NCBI GenBank assembly: GCA_017619375.1
Contig: JAFZSL010000077.1
Location: 19,974-83,973 of the forward strand
Direction: 5' to 3'
DNA from: Prevotella sp.
GTDB lineage: Bacteria > Bacteroidota > Bacteroidia > Bacteroidales > Bacteroidaceae
Length of the DNA stretch: 64,000 nt
Position 1 is the stretch's first letter. Every line of letters starts with the position of its first letter. This document shows positions 9,294 through 17,027 of the stretch, piece after piece. The translations under genes and the position numbers were made by a program. The notes under the pieces are model-generated. The model worked only from the letters and a program-made list of their open reading frames with translations. It was not told the DNA's origin and did not search any database.

Positions 9294-10559
9294 ATGAGAA
9301 CACTGCACAACATGATCATCATGACGCTTGCGCTTGCATTCTCCATGCAAGCAGCAGCGATCGACATCAAACTGAAAAAAGACAAGGCCGTCGTCGATGG
9401 CATCACCTACACCATCAACGCCAAGAAGCAAACGGCCAACGTGACCAGAGGACAAGATGCATACGTGGGCGATATCGTCATCCCAGAGAAAATCACCGTC
9501 GACAGCGTGACGCTCTATGTGGAGGAAATCACCATGAACGCATTCAAAGACTGTCCGGGACTCACCTCCGTCATCATTCCGGAATGCATCACCAAAATCG
9601 GGTCCTCTGCCTTCGAGGGATGTGCCAGCCTTGCTGAAATCACCATCCCCTCACGCATTGTGAACTTGCCGGCAGACTTGTTCAAGAACTGCACCAGTCT
9701 GACCAACATCATCCTGCCTGAAGCAACGAAAAGTTTCTCCCCTGAACTCTTCAGAGGCTGCAAGTCGTTGGTGGAATTCGAGGTCCCCAACGGAGTGACC
9801 GAAATACCCTCCAACTGCTTCACCGACTGCAACGAACTGCGGCACATCACCTTGCCCAGTGGATTGAAGAAAATCGGCTCCAGCGCCTTCGAGGGATGCA
9901 CCAGCATGGAGTACATCGAAATCCCCACAGGCGTGAGCAGCATCGGCAGCGAGGCCTTCAAAGGCTGCACCAGCCTCAGGGAATTCCATTCACCCTCCGG
10001 ACTCAGCACCATTTCCGCCAACACGTTCAAAGGATGCGTCGAACTGAAGGAAGTGGAACTTACCAATGCCACCTCCAAAATCGAGCACGACGCCTTCAAC
10101 GGCTGCTGCGCACTCGATAGCATCTTCCTGAGCAACTCCATCTCCTCCCTCGGCAGCAGCGCCTTTGAGGGATGCACCTCCTTGAAGAAAGCCAGGATAC
10201 CCAACAGCATCACCGACATTCCAAGCGACCTCTTCAAGAATTGCAGCAGCCTCGTGGAAGTGAACTTCCCCAACTCACTGAAGAAAATCGGCAGTGGAGC
10301 CTTCGAAGGATGCGCAAGCATGACGGCTGTCTCACTCCCCGTCTCCCTCAAGGAAATAGGCGGTAGCGCCTTCGACAAGTGCAACAGCATCCGAGATATC
10401 TGGTGCAACAGTTCCACTCCTGTGAAAATCGCCGCCAACTCCTTCGGCAAAGCCACTACAAAGGAAGCCATCGTCCATGTGAAGAAAGGAGCCGCCACCA
10501 ACTACAACCTGGACAAGCAATGGAAGAAATTCCTCAATATCGTGAATATGGAAAACTGA
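9294..10559 (+). CDS. BspA-like leucine-rich-repeat (LRR_5) secreted protein
   Basis: A 421-residue protein that begins with a signal peptide (hydrophobic MIIMTLALAFSMQAAA, residues 7-22). Fourteen or so LRR_5 repeats of about 23 residues follow, with the pattern GSSAFEGCTSLxxIxIPxxVxxI. This is the Treponema pallidum/BspA-type LRR common on Bacteroidales cell surfaces. Such proteins are often adhesins or bind host or matrix proteins; no specific ligand can be read. I chose the ATG at 9294 because an upstream in-frame extension would precede the promoter -7 box at 9176-9183 and bury the signal peptide. A strong terminator lies at 10694-10723. Confidence 0.88.
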   Translation: MRTLHNMIIMTLALAFSMQAAAIDIKLKKDKAVVDGITYTINAKKQTANVTRGQDAYVGDIVIPEKITVDSVTLYVEEITMNAFKDCPGLTSVIIPECITKIGSSAFEGCASLAEITIPSRIVNLPADLFKNCTSLTNIILPEATKSFSPELFRGCKSLVEFEVPNGVTEIPSNCFTDCNELRHITLPSGLKKIGSSAFEGCTSMEYIEIPTGVSSIGSEAFKGCTSLREFHSPSGLSTISANTFKGCVELKEVELTNATSKIEHDAFNGCCALDSIFLSNSISSLGSSAFEGCTSLKKARIPNSITDIPSDLFKNCSSLVEVNFPNSLKKIGSGAFEGCASMTAVSLPVSLKEIGGSAFDKCNSIRDIWCNSSTPVKIAANSFGKATTKEAIVHVKKGAATNYNLDKQWKKFLNIVNMEN

Positions 10560-10693
10560 AAAAAAATAGAAAATTGAAAATAGAAAATTGAAAATTGAAA
10601 ATTGCATTTTTGGAGCAGCGAGAGCAGAGTCAAACTTGTTTGAACTATGCCGAGTCGCGACAAAAATCAGCGAAGCTAAAATTTAAAATATCA

Positions 10694-10723
10694 GGGCCCG
10701 CGACAAAATCGCGGGCCCTTTTT
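10694..10723 (+). terminator. rho-independent terminator after the LRR gene
   Basis: A perfect 10-bp stem GGGCCCGCGA (10694-10703) and TCGCGGGCCC (10709-10718) with a 5-base loop, followed by TTTTT. The 130 bp before it holds only AT-rich GAAAATT-type repeats. Confidence 0.85.
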
Positions 10724-10754
10724 ATGTCATAGAGACTGTGGAGGCTATAGGAAA

Positions 10755-11384
10755 TCACCTTGTCAAGTCAAAACCGATGCGCACCCCGTCATAGTTTTTG
10801 GACAGTTCGCCAATGGTCGACATCGTCGCATTGCCACTTGCAGCACCAACGGCCTGCAAGACGGTCAACAGTTTCTGTGACTCGAAGAGCAAACTCATGC
10901 CCGTGGTGTTGAGCATCACATATGCGTTCATGTTCAGAAGCAATGTCTTGAGCGCAATCTGTCCGCTGTTGGGATCCAGGACGTATGTGCCGCTTACCGT
11001 CTTCCCCGCCACTTTTCCAGAGAAAGTATTATCTTGTTTGAAAGTGAAGTAGGTGTTGGAAGAATTGATGCCAAGGGACGCGAAGGTCGATGCCAACTGA
11101 TTCTCCACCTTTTGTGCAGCCACCTCGCCGCCTGCCTGTGCCAATACGTTCTGACTGGTGAAGGCACAACCTGGAGAAGCATATTTCCATGTACCTATCA
11201 GATTCTGCTCAGTCACCTTGTTGGTTCCCAGCAAACCTCCCAGGACATTGCCCAACACACTGGCACCATCAACACCACTGAGAATGCCGTCCAAACCTGT
11301 ACCCGTTCCGGCACCACCCATGTTGCCGCAGCCAGCCATCATCAGCGCCGCCACGGCCATAACAATCATATTCCTTTTTTTCAT
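10755..11384 (-). CDS. DUF4923-like lipoprotein
   Basis: A 209-residue lipoprotein. The N-terminus MKKRNMIVMAVAALMMAGC has a lipobox with Cys19. Next come a Gly-rich linker and a domain with NLIGTWKYASPGCAF, FKQDNTFSGKVAGKTVSGTY and FESQKLLTVLQ. This layout resembles the DUF4923 family of Bacteroidales outer-membrane lipoproteins, whose function is unknown. I placed the start at 11384 rather than at a further upstream in-frame codon because the lipobox must be near the N-terminus. A -7-like box, TATTTTTG, lies on the minus strand at 11419-11426. It is transcribed away from the relaxase remnant. Confidence 0.8.
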   Translation of the reverse strand: MKKRNMIVMAVAALMMAGCGNMGGAGTGTGLDGILSGVDGASVLGNVLGGLLGTNKVTEQNLIGTWKYASPGCAFTSQNVLAQAGGEVAAQKVENQLASTFASLGINSSNTYFTFKQDNTFSGKVAGKTVSGTYVLDPNSGQIALKTLLLNMNAYVMLNTTGMSLLFESQKLLTVLQAVGAASGNATMSTIGELSKNYDGVRIGFDLTR

Positions 11385-11544
11385 ATCATAAGATTTTTCA
11401 CGATAAAACAATTTTCGGCAAAAATACACAAAAATCAGAAACACGAAACCTATTTGATGTTGAAAAAACAAAAAAAACGTCAAAATGTTAGTTTATCATC
11501 CCATCCTCTTGATTTTTCATCTTTTTTCAAGAAGAAACTATTGA

Positions 11545-12720
11545 CAGAAATCACTATTCCCCATAAGAAAGCCAAACCTTCATGCCCATATCATATGGGA
11601 CTGGATGAACCACGACACTGGAAAGTCATACAAACTCAATGCCGATGACATGTCAGAAATGCAGGACATGGTGGCTGAGACATTGGTGATGGAACGTGGG
11701 AGGAAAAAGGCAGAGACGGGTCTTGACCACCTGGAGCGTAATGACTTCATCCTGCAAAAGCAGAGAGAGGAACAAAAACGGCTTCAGGAGGAAACCGAAA
11801 AGGCTCTTGCCAAGAAGAAGGCAGCTGAGACACAGGCAGCCGAAGCCGAGAGGCAAAAGGCGGCAGCAGAGCAGCAGACGGCAACGGCCAACGCAGAGAA
11901 AGCAGAAGCCGAGGAAAAAGCCAGGGAGGCCAAGGAACAGCTTGCAACTGTCGAGGAACAGACGAAAGCCAAGGAAGATGCCATTGTCGAGTTGGATGAA
12001 CGTATCTCCAACAAGACAAGGAAGGACAACACCCTTGCCGCCGGGCTTATACAGAAAACCCATCAAGATAAGGTGCTGACTTCTGAGATTCAGTCAAAAC
12101 GTAGGAGTGTCAGGTCTCTTGACCGTGAAATCGAGAACAAGAGCGACATTCTTGATGGACTTGATGAGGAAATATCCGAAAAAGAAGAAACGATAAGCGG
12201 GCTTGATGCTGCCATCACGACCAAGACAGAAGAGATTGGCACACTTGATGCCGGCATTGAGGACAGAAACAAAACTGTTGGTGAACTTGACGAGCAGATA
12301 AACAGCTTATTGCTTGCTAAGCAGAATGCTCAGCTTAGTGGTGATTGGAAAGAGAAATTGCTACGGTCATTGGCTCTCTTGCTCTACAATTCAGATGAGA
12401 ATCTGAGGTCTTGCGTGAAAATCATCCAAGACTTCGCCTGTGCAAAACGCGCTGGCCGGGGTGGTGAGTACAAGGCTTGTTTCTGGGATCAAGAGTCATA
12501 CGTACTCAAAAGTTACATGGTTGCATTTTGCAACGCAACACAAGTAACAGTACTGCATGTGGCGAATTTCCTTACCTGGTTGGCTGGCGAGTTGGGCAAA
12601 TTCAATGACTATGAAAAGGGACGCGCCGCCCGGGAAGTCAACGATGTCGCCCTTGGTAAATACGATTGGCGCATCCAAAAACATATTGACAGAGGCGGTG
12701 GCAGAGGTAGAGGACGATGA
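11545..12720 (+). pseudogene. 5'-truncated MobV/Pre-type relaxase remnant
   Basis: The open frame runs from a stop at 11542 to 12720; the first ATG is at 11605 (371 residues). The start reads HAHIIWDWMNHDTGKSYKL, a stretch I know from the middle of Bacteroides mobilization (plasmid recombination/MobV) proteins just after the HxH metal motif. The N-terminal catalytic third is therefore missing. After that come a long coiled coil (about residues 40-240, rich in Glu, Lys, Ala) and the usual C-terminal domain with ENLRSCVKIIQDFAC and FLTWLAGELGKF. No missing N-terminus is found in other frames upstream, where the DUF4923 gene lies. It marks the left border of the accessory island and the former presence of a mobilizable element. 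Confidence 0.75.
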
Positions 12721-12762
12721 AACAATATCAGATGTTGTAATTTCTGAAGTTTGGTTTACATA

Positions 12763-12804
12763 TTTAGCCCGGCAATAGTTTCATTTGACTATTGTCGGGC
12801 TAAA
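12763..12804. terminator. bidirectional terminator between the relaxase remnant and the R-M operon
   Basis: A 17-bp stem with one G-T wobble: TTTAGCCCGGCAATAGT (12763-12779) and ACTATTGTCGGGCTAAA (12788-12804), with an 8-base loop. It is A/T-flanked on both sides and lies between convergent genes. Confidence 0.8.
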
Positions 12805-12811
12805 AATATCT

Positions 12812-12892
12812 TTATTTTTTCGGAGGTGGGGGCGGTGGAGATACAGGTTTCACCACTTCTAATTCCCTTTGGTTTGGATTATCATTACTCAT
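12812..12892 (-). CDS. 26-residue proline-rich micro-protein, translationally coupled
   Basis: A small ORF of 26 codons ending in PPPPPPKK. Its ATG (12890-12892) overlaps the TGA stop of the two-TM gene upstream in an ATGA (12889-12892), the same kind of overlap seen between other genes of this operon. It is followed within 8 bp by the operon terminator. The N-terminal half is polar (SNDNPNQRELEVV); there is no membrane helix or signal peptide. No homologue is recognised. The overlap and the position inside the terminator boundary are the evidence that it is translated. A random sORF here cannot be excluded. Confidence 0.5.
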   Translation of the reverse strand: MSNDNPNQRELEVVKPVSPPPPPPKK

Positions 12893-13485
12893 ACTCTTTG
12901 ATTATTTATGTTATTATTGAGAAAGTTTCTGTTGAAATAGTCTATTGTCTTTTTACGGATGTTTATTCGCTCATCATCTGTTAAATCTCGACATAGGCGA
13001 TTTAATCTAGATTCCATATCGACATCTGTTTTAACAATACTATTAAAACGGGATTCCATCTTAATGTCATCAACATCAGTATTTAAATAATAACGCTCCC
13101 TAAATAGTTTTTCCAATTTTTGTAAATATTCTTTGTAAAAATCGTATATCTTATCTATTTCCTTCAATTCTTCTTCCGCTTGAATAAAATTAGGTAAAAA
13201 CTCCTTAACTGTTGTGGTAATTGCAACAAAAAGAGCTAAGGAAAAAACTATCCATTTTGATAATTCACAATTATTAATAAGAGCGAGAAAAGCACAGATA
13301 AATGCTGAAATGATAGTAAGATAAGTTATTCTTCTATTGAGTCTTCTCTTCCTGTTAGTATAAAAATCTATCTGAAAAAGAAAACCTTTGACTTTATGCA
13401 TTTCATCCCAAACCCTATCAACAATCATTGATTCTTCGGGATCTTGGTTTTCGATAATCAATTCTTCTTCCATATTTTTCCCCAT
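12889..13485 (-). CDS. two-TM membrane protein, SLATT-like
   Basis: A 198-residue protein: a charged N-terminal helix (about 1-48), two close membrane helices (about 55-75 and 80-102), then a long charged helical tail. This is the layout of SLATT-domain proteins, proposed pore-forming effectors in phage-defence systems, but no signature is strong enough for a firm assignment. It overlaps the upstream 112-residue gene by 68 bp in another frame and the downstream 26-residue ORF by 4 bp. It therefore belongs to the methyltransferase/HNH operon, where a membrane effector would act if restriction fails (inference). An alternative start (MEEELI) lies 12 bp downstream. Confidence 0.65.
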   Translation of the reverse strand: MGKNMEEELIIENQDPEESMIVDRVWDEMHKVKGFLFQIDFYTNRKRRLNRRITYLTIISAFICAFLALINNCELSKWIVFSLALFVAITTTVKEFLPNFIQAEEELKEIDKIYDFYKEYLQKLEKLFRERYYLNTDVDDIKMESRFNSIVKTDVDMESRLNRLCRDLTDDERINIRKKTIDYFNRNFLNNNINNQRV

Positions 13486-13756
13486 TGTTGAGAAATCGGA
13501 TATATTTCATAATTGCAGCAGAATATGCTCTATGATTAGCAATATTGATGGGATGCAAATTTATTTTGCTATATAAAGCCCATAATTTATCCAAACTGTC
13601 TATGTCAAAAAGACTTTCAGTTTTCAATTCCTCCATCAATAGTTGTTTCATAAAACAGCTTCTAATAGATGTCTGATAGTTCCTGATAGTCCTTGCTGAT
13701 AACGTGCTTAAAGATTTATAGAAGGCAATTTCTCTTTCTATCATTTTATAAACCAT
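13418..13756 (-). CDS. small integrase-N-terminal-like (SAM-like) DNA-binding protein
   Basis: A 112-residue basic, helical protein. The segment SARTIRNYQTSIRSCFMKQL with a later NIANHRAYSAAIMKYIRFL resembles the core-binding helical domain of tyrosine recombinases. In Bacteroidota this domain also appears next to or fused with restriction endonucleases. No catalytic recombinase domain follows, so it is probably a stand-alone DNA-binding or recognition partner. It overlaps the HNH gene by 11 bp upstream and the two-TM gene by 68 bp downstream. The first ATG (13756) overlaps the HNH stop; MIERE at 13744 is an alternative. Confidence 0.6.
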   Translation of the reverse strand: MVYKMIEREIAFYKSLSTLSARTIRNYQTSIRSCFMKQLLMEELKTESLFDIDSLDKLWALYSKINLHPINIANHRAYSAAIMKYIRFLNNGEKYGRRIDYRKPRSRRINDC

Positions 13757-14969
13757 TATAGTTTTCCCATCTCCAACGGATAAATTCTCTATTTACATAA
13801 TCAGGAATGAAGATTTTGGGAGGTATGGTTGCTCCATACGACCACCGAGCTTTATCTGATAAAAAGACTTCTCCATCAACTGATATACGAAGATGCCCTG
13901 AATCAAATAGATAATGAATATCCATTCTCATGGCAAATCCATTAGCCGCTGTATCTTCACCTTTGTATTTGTAAGGTTTGATATGCGCAGCTTCCAATAC
14001 TTCGGGCATTTCTACATTGGTAACAACACATCTTTTGCATACTTCCAATACGGCTTTTCTGAATTTTGCTTGATTGGGTCTTCTTTGTGAATAGACTATT
14101 TTCCTTTCTGTGTCAGATGCCAGGGAGGTTGAAATGATGCTATATTTAGCTTTCAAGATTTCTTGTATTTCAGTATCTATCTCAAAGTTATATGTGTACC
14201 GTTCTTCCTCCCTTTTGGCAGCTTCACTTTTAAAAAGATAGCCATAATTCGACAAGAATAGAAGGTATTCCCTTGCGATTCTAAAATCATTTGCCTCTGG
14301 ACAGCAATTAGGCCAGGAAGAAATATTCAACTCTTTTGACCGATATTTAAGGATATAATCTACATAACTCTTGATTTCTCGGTTTGGGGTTCCTGAAAGA
14401 GGTATTATTATTTTTACTAATTCATTTGTCGTAATGTATGCTGACATTTCATTTTCTTCTGCCAATTCGTGGACTATGCCTAAAATCAATTTGAGTGGAT
14501 AAAACTCCAAGCCAGCATTTTCCCAAAGTTTACATTCTGCTTCAGATTGAATTGCTCGATTTGGCAGTTTAAATGAGACGATGGTTTGAGCTGAAAATTC
14601 AGTTTGAGAAATTTGGTGATTTGCCACTTTTCTGCCAAAGTCTGTTAGCGTTATTATACCACCTGTTCTTTGAGAAGGTATTAAGTTTAATGCTTTCCAG
14701 TATTGCCCAGAATTTCTAATTATATTTCTTTCGCCGGTACGTCCCCTTAAATCAACATTTACACCAGAACCAATCAAGTCATCAGATAGGCTTATTAATT
14801 CCGATGCAAATTCATCTGAACTATATTTATATTTCCCCTCAAGTTTTGCCATTCTGAAAAGAACACCCAACAATACTACTGGGTCATTTATACCCTCTGT
14901 ACATTGAAGACATGCCCATTTCCATTTAAATCCAGGAAAGGGTAATAGTGGTATATAATTATTGTTCAT
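13746..14969 (-). CDS. HNH restriction endonuclease (HNH_2 nuclease, AlwI-like N-terminus)
   Basis: A 407-residue protein. The C-terminal part (about 300-375) is an HNH_2 nuclease: CKRCVVTNVE, then LEAAHIKPY (325-333), NGFAMRMDIHYLFDSGHL (343-360) and LRISVDGEV, with the His and Asn residues in place. The N-terminal 250 residues have the feel of AlwI-type enzymes (FPGFKWKWACLQCTEG, then winged-helix-like segments) and probably give sequence recognition. It overlaps the second methyltransferase by 4 bp (ATGA), so it is the restriction subunit of the adjacent system. Two cognate C5-methyltransferases suggest an asymmetric site (inference). Confidence 0.8.
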   Translation of the reverse strand: MNNNYIPLLPFPGFKWKWACLQCTEGINDPVVLLGVLFRMAKLEGKYKYSSDEFASELISLSDDLIGSGVNVDLRGRTGERNIIRNSGQYWKALNLIPSQRTGGIITLTDFGRKVANHQISQTEFSAQTIVSFKLPNRAIQSEAECKLWENAGLEFYPLKLILGIVHELAEENEMSAYITTNELVKIIIPLSGTPNREIKSYVDYILKYRSKELNISSWPNCCPEANDFRIAREYLLFLSNYGYLFKSEAAKREEERYTYNFEIDTEIQEILKAKYSIISTSLASDTERKIVYSQRRPNQAKFRKAVLEVCKRCVVTNVEMPEVLEAAHIKPYKYKGEDTAANGFAMRMDIHYLFDSGHLRISVDGEVFLSDKARWSYGATIPPKIFIPDYVNREFIRWRWENYNGL

Positions 14970-15895
14970 ATCTTGTTAGTTAGATGATTAAATTGCTCAG
15001 CCAAAGCTTTTGCTAAAAGTGGTGGTACGGCATTCCCAATTTGTCGGTAGATAGAAGATATCCCTCCCTCAAAACGATAATTATCAGGAAAACTTTGTAT
15101 CGTAGCAAGCTCACGACAAGTCATCCTTCGTAGATTATTTGGGTGTGGGAGGATAACCACCCCACCTCTATCATCGCCACGAGCTGTCACCGTAGGGGCA
15201 GGTTGATCATAAGCGATGGGGCGATGCCCTAAATAGCCATTGAAGTTGAGCTTGTATTTAGAGTATATATGATTGGGTATGTTATTTGGCAGATCTGGGT
15301 CAGGAAAATGCTCCAAAGCTTCGCCTGCACCGACCCATTTCTTTGTAAACATAGAAGGTTCTTTGCTATGGGTAGGCATTGGATATTGATAATGTAATCC
15401 TAAATCATTCCTTACTCCTATAATTATGACTCTAAACCGTTTTTGTGGTACTCCATAGTCAGCAGAATTAACAAGTTTATATTGAACATCATAATGAAGA
15501 GAGCGAAAATCCGACAAGATATTCTGAAAGACAACACCTTTGCCTATGCTTAGGATGCCTTTCACATTTTCTGCCAAGAAGAATTTTGGAGCCTTGTCTC
15601 TTATGATACGAATCATCTCCAAATATAACTTGTTGCGTTCATCGTCCTCATGACGACCTGTATTTGCAACAGAAAAGCCTTGACAAGGGAAGCCACCAAT
15701 AACTATATCACAATCAGGTATATCATCGGAAGATATTTGGCTAATATCTTTTTCGACAATATGATTTCCTATATTTCTACGATATGTGAGAACTGCATCG
15801 TGAAACAAATCATTAGCCCATACAATGTGATGACCTGCTTGAATGAAACCTAAATCCAAACCACCAGCGCCACTAAATAAAGAAACTACATCCAT
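14966..15895 (-). CDS. DNA cytosine-C5 methyltransferase (second of pair)
   Basis: A 309-residue m5C methyltransferase with the ten-motif order intact: FSGAGGLDLG (7-16, SAM binding), PCQGFS (70-75, catalytic Cys71), ENVKG (109-113), QKRFRVIIIG (151-160), a short target-recognition region (about 165-255) and RQIGNAVPP (284-292). It is clearly paralogous to the gene upstream but differs in the recognition region (for example YLGHRPIAYDQPAPTVTARG). It overlaps that gene by 10 bp and the HNH gene by 4 bp. The pair probably protects the two strands of one non-palindromic site. Confidence 0.95.
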   Translation of the reverse strand: MDVVSLFSGAGGLDLGFIQAGHHIVWANDLFHDAVLTYRRNIGNHIVEKDISQISSDDIPDCDIVIGGFPCQGFSVANTGRHEDDERNKLYLEMIRIIRDKAPKFFLAENVKGILSIGKGVVFQNILSDFRSLHYDVQYKLVNSADYGVPQKRFRVIIIGVRNDLGLHYQYPMPTHSKEPSMFTKKWVGAGEALEHFPDPDLPNNIPNHIYSKYKLNFNGYLGHRPIAYDQPAPTVTARGDDRGGVVILPHPNNLRRMTCRELATIQSFPDNYRFEGGISSIYRQIGNAVPPLLAKALAEQFNHLTNKI

Positions 15896-16812
15896 CTTTC
15901 TTGATTTTCAATTCTTGCAAGTTCATTTCCAAGTATTTCGCCAAAGTGTACTGGAACAGCATTTCCAATTTGTCGGTAACAGCTACCCATATTTCCATAA
16001 AAGACAAAGTCTAATGGGAATGTTTGTATCACTGCACTTTCTCTAATTGTAAGCCTTCTTTGGCCATTATAATGAGGGATGGCGCAGACACCGCCCTTTC
16101 CATTGCCTCTTGCTAATATTGTCGGAGATGGTAAGTCAGGATTGGTTTTCCTATGGGCTGTAAAATTTCTTACTACTATTTTATAGTTTGAGCCATAATT
16201 GTTTGGGTCATGTGTTGTATCTCCAGCTTGTGGTAGATGCTGCAAAGCATCCTTTATACTCACCCAATTTTTTTTACTATGGGTAGGTTTGGGAAAATGG
16301 AAGAGCATATTTTCACCCAAATCATTTCTTTGGCCAATAATAATCACCCTCTCTCTATGTTGTGGCACCCCATAATCAGCCATATTGACTAAATGATATT
16401 CAACTTTATAACCAGCTTCATTGAAATCTTTAATAATCGTTTGTATGATTGTACCACCACCTAAAGAAAGAATACCTTTAACATTCTCTGCAATAAAGAA
16501 ACTTGGTTGCTTGGTTAGAATTGTACGATAAAAAAACTGATACAACAGGTTTCTATCATCATCTACTGTCCTTCTCATATTTGCTATTGAGAAACCTTGA
16601 CATGGAAAGCCACCGACAACAACGTCTCCATTGGGTATGTCGTCTATCTGAATATCTTTAATGTCAGCTTGGATTATATTAGGGTCAACGTTTGCTCTAT
16701 AAGTGGCCACAGCATTTTCATCTATGTCATTAGCCCAAATTATACGATGACCTGCCTGGATTAGTCCTAAATCCAAACCTCCGGCTCCACTAAAGAGAGA
16801 AATAATATTCAT
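15886..16812 (-). CDS. DNA cytosine-C5 methyltransferase (first of pair)
   Basis: A 308-residue m5C methyltransferase and the first gene of the operon. Motifs: FSGAGGLDLG (7-16), PCQGFS (70-75), ENVKG (109-113), QHRERVIIIG (151-160), recognition region about 165-250, QIGNAVP (281-287). All catalytic residues are present. The codon usage is AT-rich compared with the housekeeping genes on the left, consistent with horizontal acquisition. A -7 box TATCTTTG lies on the minus strand at 16839-16846, 27 bp upstream of the ATG; no good -33 box pairs with it. There is no controller (C) protein. Confidence 0.95.
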   Translation of the reverse strand: MNIISLFSGAGGLDLGLIQAGHRIIWANDIDENAVATYRANVDPNIIQADIKDIQIDDIPNGDVVVGGFPCQGFSIANMRRTVDDDRNLLYQFFYRTILTKQPSFFIAENVKGILSLGGGTIIQTIIKDFNEAGYKVEYHLVNMADYGVPQHRERVIIIGQRNDLGENMLFHFPKPTHSKKNWVSIKDALQHLPQAGDTTHDPNNYGSNYKIVVRNFTAHRKTNPDLPSPTILARGNGKGGVCAIPHYNGQRRLTIRESAVIQTFPLDFVFYGNMGSCYRQIGNAVPVHFGEILGNELARIENQERWM

Positions 16813-16838
16813 TTTTTCGATAAAGAATTATGTGCCTG

Positions 16839-17007
16839 CAAAGATACGAAATATTCAGCAGACAATAATTAAGTAAAGGCTTTTTATTGTTCAATTCAAT
16901 CCTATATTAGTTTTTATTTATACATCATAGTATCCACACAATTGTACCTAAATTATGAACCGCCATTGATTTTCAGACAGTTGGAATGACCGAGGTACAA
17001 TGGCGGT
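16839..17007. promoter_or_regulatory. intergenic promoter and overlapping inverted repeats
   Basis: Minus-strand -7 box TATCTTTG at 16839-16846. Further on, ACCGCCATTG (16959-16968) pairs with CAATGGCGGT (16998-17007), and ATTGTACC (16941-16948) pairs with GGTACAAT (16994-17001). The right arms overlap, so only one can form at a time. They sit just after the stop of the DUF262 gene at 17028 and could end its transcript. Confidence 0.5.
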
Positions 17008-17027
17008 ACAGAAAGCCGTTTTGATAG

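Noticed and set aside
11034-11648. 204-codon plus-strand ORF opposite the DUF4923-like lipoprotein
   Set aside because: Overlaps the lipoprotein on the other strand and the relaxase start in another frame; composition is not protein-like.
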